A stretch of DNA of 64,000 nucleotides from Phytoseiulus persimilis (Eukaryota > Arthropoda > Arachnida > Mesostigmata > Phytoseiidae), in NCBI GenBank assembly GCA_037576195.1, contig CM075102.1, positions 40,420,745-40,484,744 on the forward strand, read 5' to 3'. Below are positions 47,794 to 60,876 of the stretch, one piece after another. Position 1 is the first letter of the stretch; the number at the start of each line of letters is the position of its first letter. The notes under the pieces were generated by a model that was not told where the DNA came from, did not search any database, and worked only from the letters and a program-made list of their open reading frames with translations. Both the position numbers and the translations under genes were made by a program.

Positions 47794-50700
47794 CAATGCG
47801 TTGTTCCTCATGAATATTCCGAATGAGAGTTAGATAGCTGACGAACGGAGATTCGTGTAACAACGAAGCGGCCACTACAGTTGGAGCGAATCGCGGTTGT
47901 GGGTTCAAATTCAATCAGCCGTTTTATCGTTGCATCGACTTCTCGTATTTCCGTGCTTGTTGGTCGATGTGATTCGGAGTCACAGTCTCTGAGCTAGAGG
48001 AGATCAGGTATCGATGTAGGCAAAAAAAAAAACCTGAAAATTTGCCTCTCCTTCAGCTGATGACAAATAACCGAGCCCTCAGGGCCAACTCCGCTTGAAC
48101 CTCCTGATAGAGACTCCACGTGCGAACATTTTGAGACAAAGTGAGCTTTTTCGCACGAGCCAGCCAGTTTTTAAGCTACCACTCATTTTCCCGTTACTTC
48201 GTTCTTTCCCAAAAACGAAAGCACTCGATTTCACCTCAAACTCGGGACCCCCTTTTCCCGGGACCAGAAACTGGTCAGCGAGTGCCTGGAGTGCGGTCTA
48301 TAGCTGCAGCCCCGTATCAGGTTCCAACAATAGTCGGCCACCATGTGCACCTCCCATCTACCTTTGTACCTCACTCCATTCGTAGCGATTTCTTCCTGGA
48401 ACCTCTCCACTTGTTCATCACTCGTAGCATCCGAGTTTGGCGGGAAGTGTTCTAGATTGACCCGAACAGTTGAAAGCACCCGAGAATATTCTAAACAAGG
48501 TGCTCATAGTTCTCGGCGCTGGTGCTTCCGAGGTAGTTTCCAACGACCAGCACGGATCACCGTCAAGCGTTGGCTCCTCGTTTGTCCGTTGAACCTAAAA
48601 AAGCAGGGTCATCAATGAGCCTGCGGACTTCGAGTCCGACTGAGACCACTGCCTGAAGCCTCTGAATGAGCTTGGAAGGTTGTGGGAGTGCGCCTCCGGC
48701 TCAGTCGGCGTCTACGTAAATTAATACATATGTCAGTCCCCGTGCATAGCGGGAGGGACCCAGATATGGGTTACCGCGAATCTCCAAGGAAAGGCGATGA
48801 GGAAATTTATCTACACGCTCCCCCAAACAGGTTCAACGGCTGGTCTGCTCAAATACGCGGGGACCGCTTGCTTCGACCACACGTACGTTCAAAACACGCG
48901 CATAGACGAATCCTCAGGCATGGACCGATCCGATTAGTGGATAACGTCGTGGATCAGGGGAAAATTGCTTACGATTCGGGGAAATTCTCAGAGGGAGTTA
49001 TTCCGAGATTCACTGTAGTTTAGAATTCTGGCAATAAACTCGCACCTACAAAGAATTCGAAGATCCGCAGTATGATGCCTGTCATTCCGAGTCGTGGGCA
49101 ATGACTGACCAAAAGATATGAAACAGCGAACGTTCCCCAAGTTATGAGATGGGGTCAATATCACTTCTGCGGTAGAAGCCACCGAGGCGGCAGCGGGATC
49201 GGGTTTAAGTTGAAAGCCGGTTGGGGTTGCTAAGTAGCTGGAGCCGAAGGCAACGAGACTCCGTCGTACTTTCCTCCTCGATATCTGGCGACGTGACTCC
49301 CAAATCCAGATGGAGGGGACGAGTCGAGATTGTTGGTAACGTTGGAAGATGGTCATCAATCAATACATGAGACTGCGTCACGAGAATCGGAATGAATAAC
49401 TTCCATTGACGGCGGTTTTTCTGTCCTTGTGATAGCGTTCTATGGAGGCACCCTATGAGCGTCACAGCTATACCGACGGCTGAGATGGTGTGAGTCGTCG
49501 TAGAGCTCAATTGAGACCACGGAACACCGGTGTCATCACTAGCAGGAGAATCTCCCGGTGAAACATTGCCGCTATGCTACTGCCGAGCAGCAGCAACTTG
49601 ATGTATCCCTCGTCATGGTCGAGGAGCATGTAGATCCCGCGCCGCCTCGGGAGCAACCACATTCAATGAAACTCTTGCCCGACTGATTCTGTTCGAGGAG
49701 GAGTAGAAGAAAGTATGTGGCCGACTCCCGTCGGATCCGACCGTTCCAGGAAGAAGGTCGCCCTATTGAGAGGAATCTCGAAGATGAAGAAACGGTATGC
49801 ATCTTGCCTCGTGTCTGTTCTTCGTCGCCAGCGATCACTCGAAATCATTGAAGCCAGAAATAACACTATGTGTACATGAGGGTCATGCGAACTATCATGC
49901 GCAGATGCAGGCCACCATCCGGGGCCGAGATACGAGCGTCCGAGTCGCTAAGAGCCGGGAAATCCAGCCTGGAATGGCATGTGACTTTCATTTTCCCAGA
50001 AAGTTGAGGTGATCAACGATGACGGATATATCTTCACCTTACTATAACCTTTATCCGGAATGCTCTGCGTTGTTCTTGGTCCCTATTCATTGCTCGCGGA
50101 ACGATTGCGTCTCTCAACCGCGCGGTCGGGTTTCGGAAGCTCGATAGGGGAATAGTATTTCGCTCGCATCTCGGAATTTTCCGGCCACTTCAGGCGTCGA
50201 GTCCCAGGCGTCAGTATTAAATCACAGAGAGTTGCTGACAGACGAGCGAATGGTGGTCTCTGATTTCGTTCAGCACCGTCGCGATTCATGGCCCGGCCAA
50301 TCGCTCGCCGAGACAGCAAAATTTCAAGGAGCTTCGACGAAACTCTCCGCTGCTGGAGCGTGTTTTCTTTCGTCGGTTTCGAAAACACAGCTCCGTCATG
50401 CAGAGCTGGAAATGTCTCTACCTCCGACGTGGATTCCGCCCGGGTGTGCCGAGTTTTTTCTGGGCTTGAAGACGTCGTTGAACGTGGAGCAGAGGATTTC
50501 AACGCGGTCTGCGGCAATCTGTTCGAAATCCGCGAGCTCAGGAATCGAGAGCTCGAGAGGAGCACTGGAGGTTCAGTCTGTTTAGCAAAATTTCAGGAGA
50601 CTCGAAGGTCCGTTCCGGAAATCGTGGGTCTCTGGCGAAGATGGGGGAACCATCGCCGATCCCGTCTTTGGGATTCGAATTTGAATGGGATGAAGAGGAT

Positions 50701-53022
50701 TCCCGAAACCACCGCTTGAATATCTCCGAGGAGTCACAAGTTCTCCACGGCGGACCCTGACATTTTGGCCCTTGTTATCTCGGCGCCGGACATCTCTGCG
50801 CAGATTCAGATGAGGATCCCTCGGGTTATTCAAATAATTAAGATCGTATTGTTTCGTGGCTATCCGTGTTCCTTTGCGCTTTCAGGTATATGTAGTTCCC
50901 GCTGCCACGAGGACGATGAATGTCGCTCGAATCACTCCCAGCGAGAGTTGCTCGATCTCAAAAGAGCGGGTGTCGTCGGCGCGTTACCGGCACCAAGCTT
51001 ACCTCCTTTCTTCTAGTCAGGGTGCAAGACGATGCATCGGAGCATGAACTTCCCCTGGGTATGTTGACGTATGCTGGGAGAACATTGAGGAACACGCTCG
51101 GGACGAATTCAGCGAAACTTCCACAACCATCACTCGTCTGTCGAAGCGACGAACTCGTAGTCCAACGGCCCACCTTCATCGTTGACCACCCAGAAGTCGT
51201 CCACATCTTTTCAACCCCTCATGAGGAGCTCACAGCTCCAAGATCGCATAGAAACCAGGTAAACTGAGCGGGGATTCTCGAGTGTCCCCTGCAATCATCG
51301 AACCCACTTACTGCCGGTTCCATCAGCTCTCGGGTGCCCACATCGGGCAGGCGTGGTCCAGAGGCTTCCTGGCTCCTGGCGCACAGACAGCGCCGGCGTT
51401 TCCGAAAGCCAGCTTTATGTACGCATAGCTCTCATCGACACCAAGAACTCTTCTCTAGAAGTCTCCAGTTCTCCTGGTTTAACTTACTCATCAGCGTCTC
51501 CCACAATGCCGCTCGCCTGCGCCGCCTTGCTGGCGATTGCCCTTCCGACGGATCATTCTGTGAGGAATAGAATCCTTCCTTACTCGTTGGCGACCGGAAA
51601 TATAGATGAAACCTCTGGTGGCTGGTGGTAACATTCACCGGGGAAGAGCATCGAGAGCCACTGAACAATACGATCTCAATTGTTCGGATAACTCATGAGA
51701 GCTTACTCTGTGATACTCCCAGAGAGCGAACTTGGGGATCTCGTGTTTGGAACTGGATCTGATTTATTCGGCCGTTTCACCGCTTTGTTCATTGACCAAA
51801 GCTCCACTGCCGAGGATGAAGAAGTGAATGCAGGCTGTGCGCCCCTCAGCGCGGCCATGATCTGCGTTGTGGGGTATCGGAATGTCGGCTCCCGTCGGAA
51901 ACGCTATGTTGCCCGAGCACCGAAGAAGATACCCGAATACCGGAAAGCAGTCCGACGATCACCGTCGCTCCTGAAACAGCACGAATCGGCCGACTCGAGT
52001 GGGGACCATTTCGATGATTCCCCCATCGGAAATCTGGCGGAATCGCGCTCGCAAGAAACGAATGAAATGTTAGAAACATAGGTCCAACTAATCGACTGTA
52101 GAGAAGAAAACACATTTCGAGCCGAAGCCGCCTTACAGTCTTCGGAATCCCCTCCCAGAGCCTCTGATACTCCGGCAGTCAGATACTGAGTCACACGACT
52201 GAGGGAGTGATGGGAAAGAATGGATAGGAAGTGTGTGGGACGCTCGAGAGCTGAATGTGCCATCCAATAGACAGTTGACGCCGAGAATGCCATTGACCGT
52301 TCGGAGAGGATCGCGGACTACTCCACGGGAATGGGTTCTGCACACGTGAGAATGAAGTTCGAGTTCCCTAGAACCCGAAGTCTTCGGATCAAGCATCATT
52401 GCACGAAAATCAAGGTCGTCCTCCAGAAGAATGCTAACACCCTGCTGAAGTCAGGCATTTCTTCCAATCCTAGATCACTGCGCGTCGTGATCCAGACGCT
52501 CGACAGAAACTCGCCGGGAAATTCGATATGAATTTTTCAGGCGCGAACCTTTCCTTTGCTCTGTTGTCGCCGGCGTCCTCCACGGGAGTTTTTGCCGGAG
52601 AAGGGCATGTTTGCCGACAAGACGGTGGAAGAGTTTTGTAATCTGATGAAATGCAGAAATGGATAGCTACGAGTCCCTCAGAAGTTTGTTTCAAGCGCAG
52701 CCACCAGTCTTGAGGAATCGACAGCTCGGAGTCATCTTTCTTGTGATTCTCTCAGAGAACGCATCTCGCGAGTTTTTCGATGAATCCCAACGAAGCTGCA
52801 AAGCACTGTAATTAATGTTTCCGATCCACCTACTTCGTTTTCCCAACACTGAATGTTTTTCTACTGCCAACTTCGTTATCGTCTGGAGTCACGCGCGAAT
52901 ACCAGTGACGTGGATAGGTTCTAATAGCTGGCTCGGTCAGAGCAAGCGCGGTTCCTGCACAGGGTGTCCCGCGATCTTTGGCGTTTTGGCCCGAAGCTAA
53001 CGCGAATTGTTTTCCAGCGATC
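47794..53022. other. 5.2 kb between Argonautes A and B
   Basis: No recognised gene was seen. On the - strand, three consecutive frames in 49205-49866 read as hydrophobic, protein-like pieces (for example IKLLLLGSSIAAMFHRE and TISAVGIAVTLIGCLH) but in different frames with no clear introns. This suggests a decayed membrane-protein gene or chance. A 160-codon - strand frame (50083-50565) and a 128-codon + strand frame (51695-52081) show no domain. The 5' leader of Argonaute B lies at the right end; an acceptor at 53017 suggests a 5' UTR intron or an upstream exon. Confidence 0.35.
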
Positions 53023-56000
53023 ATGAGGCCTGCTGCAGTTCCTCCACAGCCCGGTGAGTGTGAAACACGATAGGATAGATTCGGAATATAACGACGAAAA
53101 ACTTTCGATGATCCAACAACTATTCAGTGATGCTCCTTCTCGAGGTTCTAGTGAATTCTCCCCTGAGAATATCCACGATGGATTCTAACATTGAACTTTT
53201 GATTTTGTCGTCACAGAAAGAGTCAGCATTATGCCTGGACCTAGACCCGGAGTGCCTGGGGTTCATCCCAGGCAAATTCTGCCGCAACCCCGCCCAGGAG
53301 TGGTTGCCCGGATTCCGTTGCAACCGCGAGGAACGACCCCTGTTACAGTTCTCCCTCAAGCGGGTCCTCGTCCGGTCGCAGTTCCAGGGGCGCCATTGGT
53401 GGCCAAACCCGGCGTTCTCATCCAAGGGAGGCCGCAGCCACTGCCTGCCGGATATCGACCACAGGGAGTTCCAGTTTCCCCAGCGACAAGGGTTGCGATG
53501 CCCGTGGGGCCTGCTGCAGGGATGCCACCCCGGATCGTCAAACCGAGCGTAGGAGTCGTCACTGCCAGTGTACGACCCGCGTCCGGAGCGCCAGTCCCTC
53601 AGCTTGGACCTGCTGCACGGATTGCAGCTCCCCTCGTGAAGCGTGCCGAGGTAATCTCAGCTCCTGCTGCCCCGATACGAGCACCTCTCCCTAGAGTCGC
53701 CGTTCCAGCCACCGCTGCAAGGATCGTTCCCGCGCAACCGGCTCCAGCTCGAGCTCCGGCCCAAGCGTCCGCTGTGCCTGCTGCAGGTAGGTCAACTCCT
53801 GAGGATCGTCTGCCCTTAGTGAATCCGCCCCCGGTGAACGACGGATTAGGCACAGATTCATTTTCGGCTTACTTCTCTCCTTTCCAGCGGCTACGGCGCG
53901 ACCCATTCCAACAGCTCAGGGAGCAACAACTCCCCGCGGGCCGATTGTGCGACCGCTTCCTGGAGGGCCAGCTCCGATTGTGAGACCTCTCGTTGTGAGG
54001 CCTACTGCTTCAGCGGCGCCTCCCGCTGCGCGACCTCCTGTCCCTCAAGTCAAAGCACCCGGCGTTCCCCCGCCACCGGCAGCCCCGGCTCCCGTTCAAG
54101 CACCCGCTGTACCTCCTGCAGGTTGGTTCGGTCCTTCAAAGCACTTCGCCCTTCTCGTGAGGTTCTGATACGCTCGGCGGCTACTCCTAGGTCCGACTTG
54201 TGGTCAATCATGGCCTCCCTTTCCAGCGGCTCCTGCTGAATCCCTTCCAACAGCTGGAGGCGACAGGGCTTCGACCTGTGACCTCAACATGGACGACATC
54301 AAGGAAGCCTTCCGTCAAATTTTCCAGGGGCAACCACCCGAGCCAAGCCAGCGTGCGGAGCCTGGCTCCGAAGGGAGCCCGTGCAAAGTAATCGTCAACA
54401 TGTACCCCGTCACCTTGCCAAGAGGTCATGTTTACCATTATGATGTCGAGATTTTCTCAGCGGGAAGAGCAGGACCCGAGGGCACTGCGCCAGTGCCTGC
54501 TCAGAAGAGAGCACGTTGTGCGTCAACTTTGGTCAATCGAGAAGTAATCGATGCGTTCTCAAAGTGCTACCGGAGCGAACTTGGAAACTGCTTCTTGGCT
54601 TTCGACGGCCGGAAGAATTTGTACACTCGCAGATTGCTTCCATTCACGGTGAGCTCCTGAAGTGCAGCGAAAACGGTACTTGTGTCTTAGGCGCCCTCCA
54701 CGAATGTGGCGCGGAAACAGCCTGAATGGGGAGTTCCCAGGCCGTCAAACGGCGGCTCAGGGGAAGAGGGGGCGGGCGGAAAGAAGACGAAGCGGTACAC
54801 AGGAACCATGGTATGTTGTGCCTCCGCCCGTGGCGTGTTGCCTGTCGCTTCAGCCCTGCCTCTCGTGTGATCGCCTGTTGACCGACCGTGTTTCTCGCGC
54901 CGCTTTCATGGAGGGGGCTAGGACACAAGCTCCTCGAAAATTGATTCGCTGAGAGAACTCTACTCGGTTGGTCGATTTCACTTATCGCACTCAAAATTCT
55001 AAGTCAGCGCTAACCTGTACTCGGCGATCGCAGGATCACATCTTCAACAACGTCGACGCGGTCGTCAACGGCGAGAAATGCGCTTTCATTGTGCGCATCG
55101 CTTACGCCGCGACTATCTCCTTCGACGACCTACACGCGATGTACGAGAACGGCGTGAAAGGCACCAATCAGTTTCAAGATGCCATCCAAGTTGCTGATGT
55201 CATCTTGAGAACGGGACCTACTCTGGCATTTGTTCCCGTCGGCAGATCGTTCTTCATGGAATCCGGCAAACCGGTGGGTCAGAATGTTTTCTCTCTGTAT
55301 CGCTCGCAGCTCCACTCGAACCCTTTCATCGAATCGCTGAGGTCCGTTGCCATATTTTCAGATCGACTTATCCGGAAATCGAGACGTCTGGTTCGGCTTC
55401 TACTCTTCGATCCGTCTCGGCGCCTGGAAGCCTCTGGTCAACATCGACATGTCAGCTACGGCTTTCTACTCACCAGCTCCCCTGCTGGATCTCGCCGTCA
55501 ACTTTCTCAAGAAGAGGAATCGGGATGAGTTGAAAGCAGGATTCAACGACCGTGAGCGCGTCTCTTTCGCGCGCGAAATCAGGACTCTCAAAGTCGTGGT
55601 AATGAAATTCTGTCGATCCCGCGAACAATACCTTGAGGGAAAAAACTGACGCCACGAGAAACGCATACTCCATTGCTCCTCCTCGCACCGACCGTGGTTG
55701 ACGTTCATAGAGCATTTCCTTCGCTCCTCAGACAACTCACTTCGAATCGACAAGGCAATACCGTATTGAGGGCTTGAGGCCGAGACCGGCTAGCCAAGAG
55801 ACGTTCGATCTACAAGGTGAACAAATAACGGTCACTCAATACTTCGCTCAAAAGTGAGTACACCAGCCTCCGTACCGCGAGACATCCTGTGAATAACGTT
55901 TGTCATTTGCTAATCACCGGTTTCGCAAGGTCATGGAGCTTTGGGTCGGGTGGTTTGTCGGATGACGTCTCATCGTTCCGTCCGTAGGTACAATAAAACG

Positions 56001-57745
56001 TTGGAGTTCCCGAATTTGCCCTGCGTTTACACCAGAAAGGGAAACACTTTCCTTCCGTTGGAAGTTTGCACGCTTGTGAAAGGCCAGCACTGCCGCAAGA
56101 AGCTGAACGAACGGCAAACCGCGACGATGATCAGACAGACGGCTCTGGCTCCGAAGGAACGCTTCGAGAGAATCAAACGCTCGACGGCCCAACTGAAAAA
56201 TACTTCCGCCCAAATCTGTGAAGAGTTCGACATGGTCCTCGACGTGAACCCCATCGAGATCGATGCTAGGATTCTCAAACCTCCAATGATCACCCACGGT
56301 AACAAGAAGAGGCAAATGCCGAAAGATGGAGTCTGGAAGTGCGACACGTTCCTCAAGCCCGCCAACATGGAGAACTGGGCATTGGCCGTTCTCGGTAGAG
56401 TTGGCAAGGACAAGCCGAAGGATATCGTGACCTTGTTCCAACAGGAAGGCGGAAAGTTGGGCATGAAAATCGCGCCGCCGAAACTCATCCACAACTATGG
56501 TTACCAACCGAAACCCCGTCAAGTGTTGGAAGACGTGAAGGGCAAGCACCCCGACGTCGAGATGACGGTGATCGTTCTGGATCCTCGCAGTGATTACGGC
56601 GCACTGAAAGCTGAAGCCGAGACCTCCGATCTCTGCATGCGCACCCAGTGTGTCAAGGATGTCAACATCGAGACGAAGTTCAATCCGATGTTCGCAGGAA
56701 ATCTCCTGCAAAAAATCAACACGAAGATGGGAGGACGCAACAACGGGGTCTTCATCCAGAATCAGCCGAGTACCATGAAACGACCGTACATGGCGATCGG
56801 TGTCGATGTCAATCATCCAGCCCCAGGTCAGCCCGGAGCCGCGAGGACACAATTATATATGCATAAATCTCTGTTGTACCTCATTGTTCAAGGCTGAATT
56901 CAGCCTGCCTCATCGAAAACTAAGAGACAACTCGTTTTGACCCTCCAGGTGACACAACACCGTCCATCGCTGCTTTCGTCGCTTCTATGGACCCAGTACC
57001 CTCGCAGTACTACGCCTGCACCTCAGTTCAGGTCAACCGAAGAGGAAGCCGCTCGGAATACGTCGTGGAAACCAAATCCATGTTCCTCGAGTGTCTCGCC
57101 GAGTTCCAGAAGCGCAACAGAGACCTGCCAGCGCATATCTTCATTTTCCGTGACGGCGTGGCTGACGCTCAATTCGACGCGGTCCGCATCTTTGAGCTCG
57201 GAGCGATTCGCAAAGCTTGTCTCGAAATCAGACCTGACTACACCCCTGGCATGACATTCATCGTCGTACAGAAGAGGCATCATGTACGATTCATGCCTGG
57301 GTCTGGTTACCAGGGTCAAGGAAGGACTGGCAACATCCACGCAGGAACGATCGTCGATTCGAAAATCATCAATCCTGCGATCTTCGATTTTTATTTGTGT
57401 TCTCATCAGGGAATCCAAGGCACTTCCCGAGCTGCTCATTATCATGTTGTGCATGACGACGTTCATCATACTCAGGATGAGATTTACAAGATCTGTTACA
57501 ACCTTTGTCATACATACTCAAGATGCCCGCGCGCCGTTTCAATCCCAGCCCCCGCGTATTATGCGCATTTGGCGGCCTTCCGTGCGAAAGAGCACATCAA
57601 GGGACGCGGCCAGCACGGTGGGACTTACGCGGAGTCTAATTCGGGATCCGTTCGATCCTCATCTTCCTCCGAACCCGACTTGGATAGGTTCCAAGCGGCG
57701 CAAAGAGTCGTCAATCAAATGAGGGGTTCGATGTACTTCGTGTAA
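53023..57745 (+). CDS. Argonaute B, slicer-type, paralogue of A
   Basis: Exons 53023-53053, 53217-53786, 53888-54121, 54227-54648, 55034-55273, 55362-55598, 55732-55853, 55988-56826 and 56949-57745 give 1163 aa with consistent phases. From the fourth exon onward the exon lengths are identical to those of Argonaute A, so the whole 211-residue difference lies in the Pro-rich N-terminal tail. N, PAZ, MID and PIWI domains are complete. The tetrad is Asp892, Glu935, Asp967 and His1062, and the guide 5'-end pocket is intact. The tail lacks the 9-residue array of copy A but carries an exon-boundary duplication (exons 2/3). The start ATG at 53023 lies six bases after an acceptor, so translation could begin in an upstream exon if that reads through in frame. 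Confidence 0.94.
53764..54256 (+). repeat. Duplicated exon-intron-exon boundary in Argonaute B
   Basis: The end of exon 2 (GTGCCTGCTGCAG, donor GTAGGT) resembles the end of exon 3 (GTACCTCCTGCAG, donor GTTGGT). The start of exon 3 (TTTCCAGCGGCT, then CCATTCCAACAGCT) resembles the start of exon 4 (TTTCCAGCGGCT, then CCCTTCCAACAGCT). Argonaute A has only one such boundary. An internal tandem duplication of an exon with its splice sites explains the extra exon of B. Confidence 0.8.
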
Positions 57746-57790
57746 CTTGAGTCGATTTTATCAATATGCGCGTCTTTTTTGGTCACCTGG

Positions 57791-57796
57791 AATAAA
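57791..57796 (+). terminator. Poly(A) signal of Argonaute B
   Basis: AATAAA lies 45 bases after the TAA stop, followed by an AT- and T-rich stretch. Confidence 0.65.
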
Positions 57797-60700
57797 ATAA
57801 TATTTTTTTCTCTTTCCAATTTTACAATTCGGATTTCCTTCATGAGTTTTTACTTCATGTTCAGTCGTCGGAACGATCCACCCCAACCCCCTGCCTCGAA
57901 ACTCGGACGTCGTTCGGCGACTGAGCCCAGGAAAACAAGCCTCGAAGCGTGAAAGACCATTCTCTACACATGGCTGGACAAGTAAGATGGATATTCAGGA
58001 TTCTCACCATTTTTCCGTAGCACGTTGATCGAAAAAGCTTGTCCCGATCTGCTGAAAACTAAGCTGTTCAAGATGTATTGAGCCTAATCAGGAAGGACAC
58101 GTTCGTTTGCCATGAAACTTCAGATTTATCCTGCATGCTACCCTATGAGCTCATGAAGGAGATCGCGATTCTATGGCTTTCGTACCTGCGGAGAAGCACG
58201 ATGCATATTGGCTTCTGAAATGCTCCTCCGCGGCACTCATCCCTCCGTCTTTGGTGGGAAATTCTCTTGCTGCTATCTTTTTTCTCCCGGCTCGTGAATA
58301 GATAGAAGTCGCCGGGGCAGATCGGGAGAATGGGGTGGATGTGCAACGATTCTAAACGACAGTTTCCTGATTTCTATACATGTCGTGGAGCTTGTGTGCG
58401 GAGATGCATGGTCGTGATTAGGGGTCGCAAAACCGGGTCTGATACCCGGTTCCTCCGATAATCACCCGGGTCCGGAACTGGATGGTGAATGGTCGTGCGT
58501 GTATTAATTTTTTCTCCTATGGCTCGTCTACTCCTCCCATTGTCATTTTTCGCACTTCCAGTTCATTCTGTGAGTCATAGGGTCCTCTGTGAGTTGTTCC
58601 TCTGAAAAAAGATCAAGGATGAGTCGTCCGAATTAGCACAGAACTGTGATCTTTATAGCACAGGGGCAAGAGCAGATATTGTTGCAGGAATCGCTGGAGT
58701 TTTCAGCCGTCATCTAGGGTTCGAAATTCGACGCCGGGATACCCGAAGAGATCCAAGACTCTGGAACCCGGTTACTAGCCAGCTCTCTAATCCACGGAAA
58801 GAACTGGAAACCATAGCAGGAATTCCTCACACTGACGAATAACCATATTGTCTCGATGCATGTGTCATCTCTTTCGAGTAATGGGTCCGAAATGTCGATA
58901 GAAGCATTTGAACAGCCAGAGAGATTCGCGCTGGCCGGCCCTCGAACCCGCGACGTTCGGGGAGAGATCATAATCCTGGAGTGAATTCGTCACACTGACA
59001 TTATATGGAGCATGGTAACATGGAGAACCAGAAGTTGCGACAGGTTGGATCGGTAGCATGAGCGTTCGTGCCTAATCGATCACGCCAAGTTGTTCGCGGC
59101 GAATCGTCTACTCCTTCCAAGCTCAAATATTCCAACTTTTCCCGCATCAATTAGTGTGAATAATCGCAATCGGGCTATATCTACAAATCTCGCTTCGTCT
59201 CACGAAGGGCAGCGAGTGAGTACTCTCCGGGGAGTATATCGTGAGTGTCGAGCGTCGAAAATATATCGTTTCATCCGAATCGGACTCGCAACATGGAAAC
59301 TATAATCCAACGAAGCTTGATCCTAAGGAGAGAGTGAGTGGCGTCATGTTGAAAAATCGCCGATTATCAGCACCTCAATACTTTTCCCCAGGTTTTCTGG
59401 GAGCCGAATGAAATCAGAACACGCTGCATTCGCTCGAAACGTCAAAAAGATCCATTCTCTCAATGGCTCAATGTTTTTTTTTCGTTGTGCTACTCTTCAA
59501 GGTGTCAACGAAGTTTTGGAGATTTGTTCGGCCTCGATCTTGCCCATAACTTTTTCCTAATTTTTCAGATCTGCGCCCAGCGGAAGAAGGTCCCCAAGAG
59601 AGCTGAGCCGCTTGATGGAGCACAATTGGTCGTGCTGAAGAATCTGAACTTCGAGATAACCGTTGCGTCGACTCACCATTCCAAATTATATCTATCAGTT
59701 AATAGAGGATTCGCACTTTGTGGTTTTCAGATGTCATCAGCTCCCGTCGGCGAGGAACATGGCGCGACGTCCGATAACAGGATGAGGAGCATGGCGCGTG
59801 AAGTTCCGGCGACTCTTCCCTCTCTCGCCCGGTTCTCCACTTCTCCACTTCTCCAAAACGTCTCCACTGTGGACGGAAACGGGTAATCAGTGCTCGGTTC
59901 CGAAGATATCCGCTTCTTCCACCACCTCGGAACGGATATGCAACGCTTGTATTCGTCGAATCATGAATGGTTTCAAAATGACCCTGTGAGAGCGCTAAGG
60001 AAAGACCACGGATTATTCGACCCATGGGGAGAACAGCGGGGATGCAGCGAGCAGTATCTGAAAACCGGGCACGGCATTCCTAGTTTACTGAAAATCTTGA
60101 GGTGAAATCCCCCCGCCGAATCGAAGCTATGATAGCCACCGCTGTTATGGAAGTCTTCTCATTGACGGTTACGAGTCCTATCGTTGAACTTCCGAGGCCG
60201 AATTCGGCTAATCTGAGCTATTCGACGCCCCTTTGGAATGAACAAGCTCCTCCAATATGCCCCCCCTTCCCTGACACGGCTCTTGAAGGATAGAAGCCCG
60301 GGCTTCTTATCCAGGATATACGTTTTTTTTGTAAGCGCTCGGTTCCAGATTCCGTCTGCAGTCGAAGACGACGAAGTTTGCGGACTCCATCGAGCGCGAT
60401 CCTTCCAACACAGTTGCGAGCGCTTCGCCAGTTCGAGCGGCAGTAGATTCGAGTTTTCACGGTATTTCGTCTCCGGGAGCTCACTGACCTGGTTTTCGAT
60501 CGGCTCAGGACCCGACTACCTGGGAACGCATCCGGCCTTGTGTTCGCGGCGCGACGACGTCAAAGAGCGACAAGATGACTACGCCGATGAAAGGGAAAGC
60601 CAGACCTTGGAATACAGGTACCGAATCTCTAGAGTTCCTACAGATCCTCGAAGACTAATGAATCTTGAAACGAGCCTGACGTCGACTGACAGCTACATTT

Positions 60701-60876
60701 CCACAAAAATCGACCACCCACGAGAGCAGAATGATGAAGTTGGTTTTCATTTTATGCCAAGGATGCACAATTAGAGCTCGCCAATCCTACTCCGCACCAC
60801 ACTTACCAAGTGATCGTGGCCATTGAAACATTTTCCTATTTCAGTAGTTTTGCATCCTGGGGCGCAGGCTGGGGAC
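57797..60876. other. 3.1 kb between Argonautes B and C
   Basis: No protein-coding gene was recognised. A 178-codon + strand frame at 60238-60774 ends shortly before the Argonaute C start and shows no domain; it probably covers the 5' leader or promoter. Two related repeat-like segments with tRNA-like B-box strings occur at about 58740-59000 (separate entry). A dyad ACCGGGT/ACCCGGT lies at about 58432-58452. Confidence 0.4.
58740..59010 (-). repeat. Two diverged tRNA-like (SINE-type) segments
   Basis: Read on the - strand, two blocks share TCAGTGTGA(C/G)GAATTC followed about 50 bases later by a B-box-like string (CGGGTTCGAGG near 58938 and CCGGGTTCCAG near 58770). The pattern recalls the head of tRNA-derived SINEs, but neither block folds into a convincing tRNA and I see no 3' tail. 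Confidence 0.3.

Noticed and set aside
47860-47930. Possible tRNA after Argonaute A (B-box-like GGTTCAAATTC)
   Set aside because: I could not find a matching acceptor stem, A box at the right distance or anticodon arm.
55914-56852. 312-codon - strand frame opposite Argonaute B exon 8 (and 46163-46936 opposite A)
   Set aside because: Both mirror strongly conserved MID/PIWI coding sequence. The antisense product has no domain and exists only because of codon bias on the + strand.
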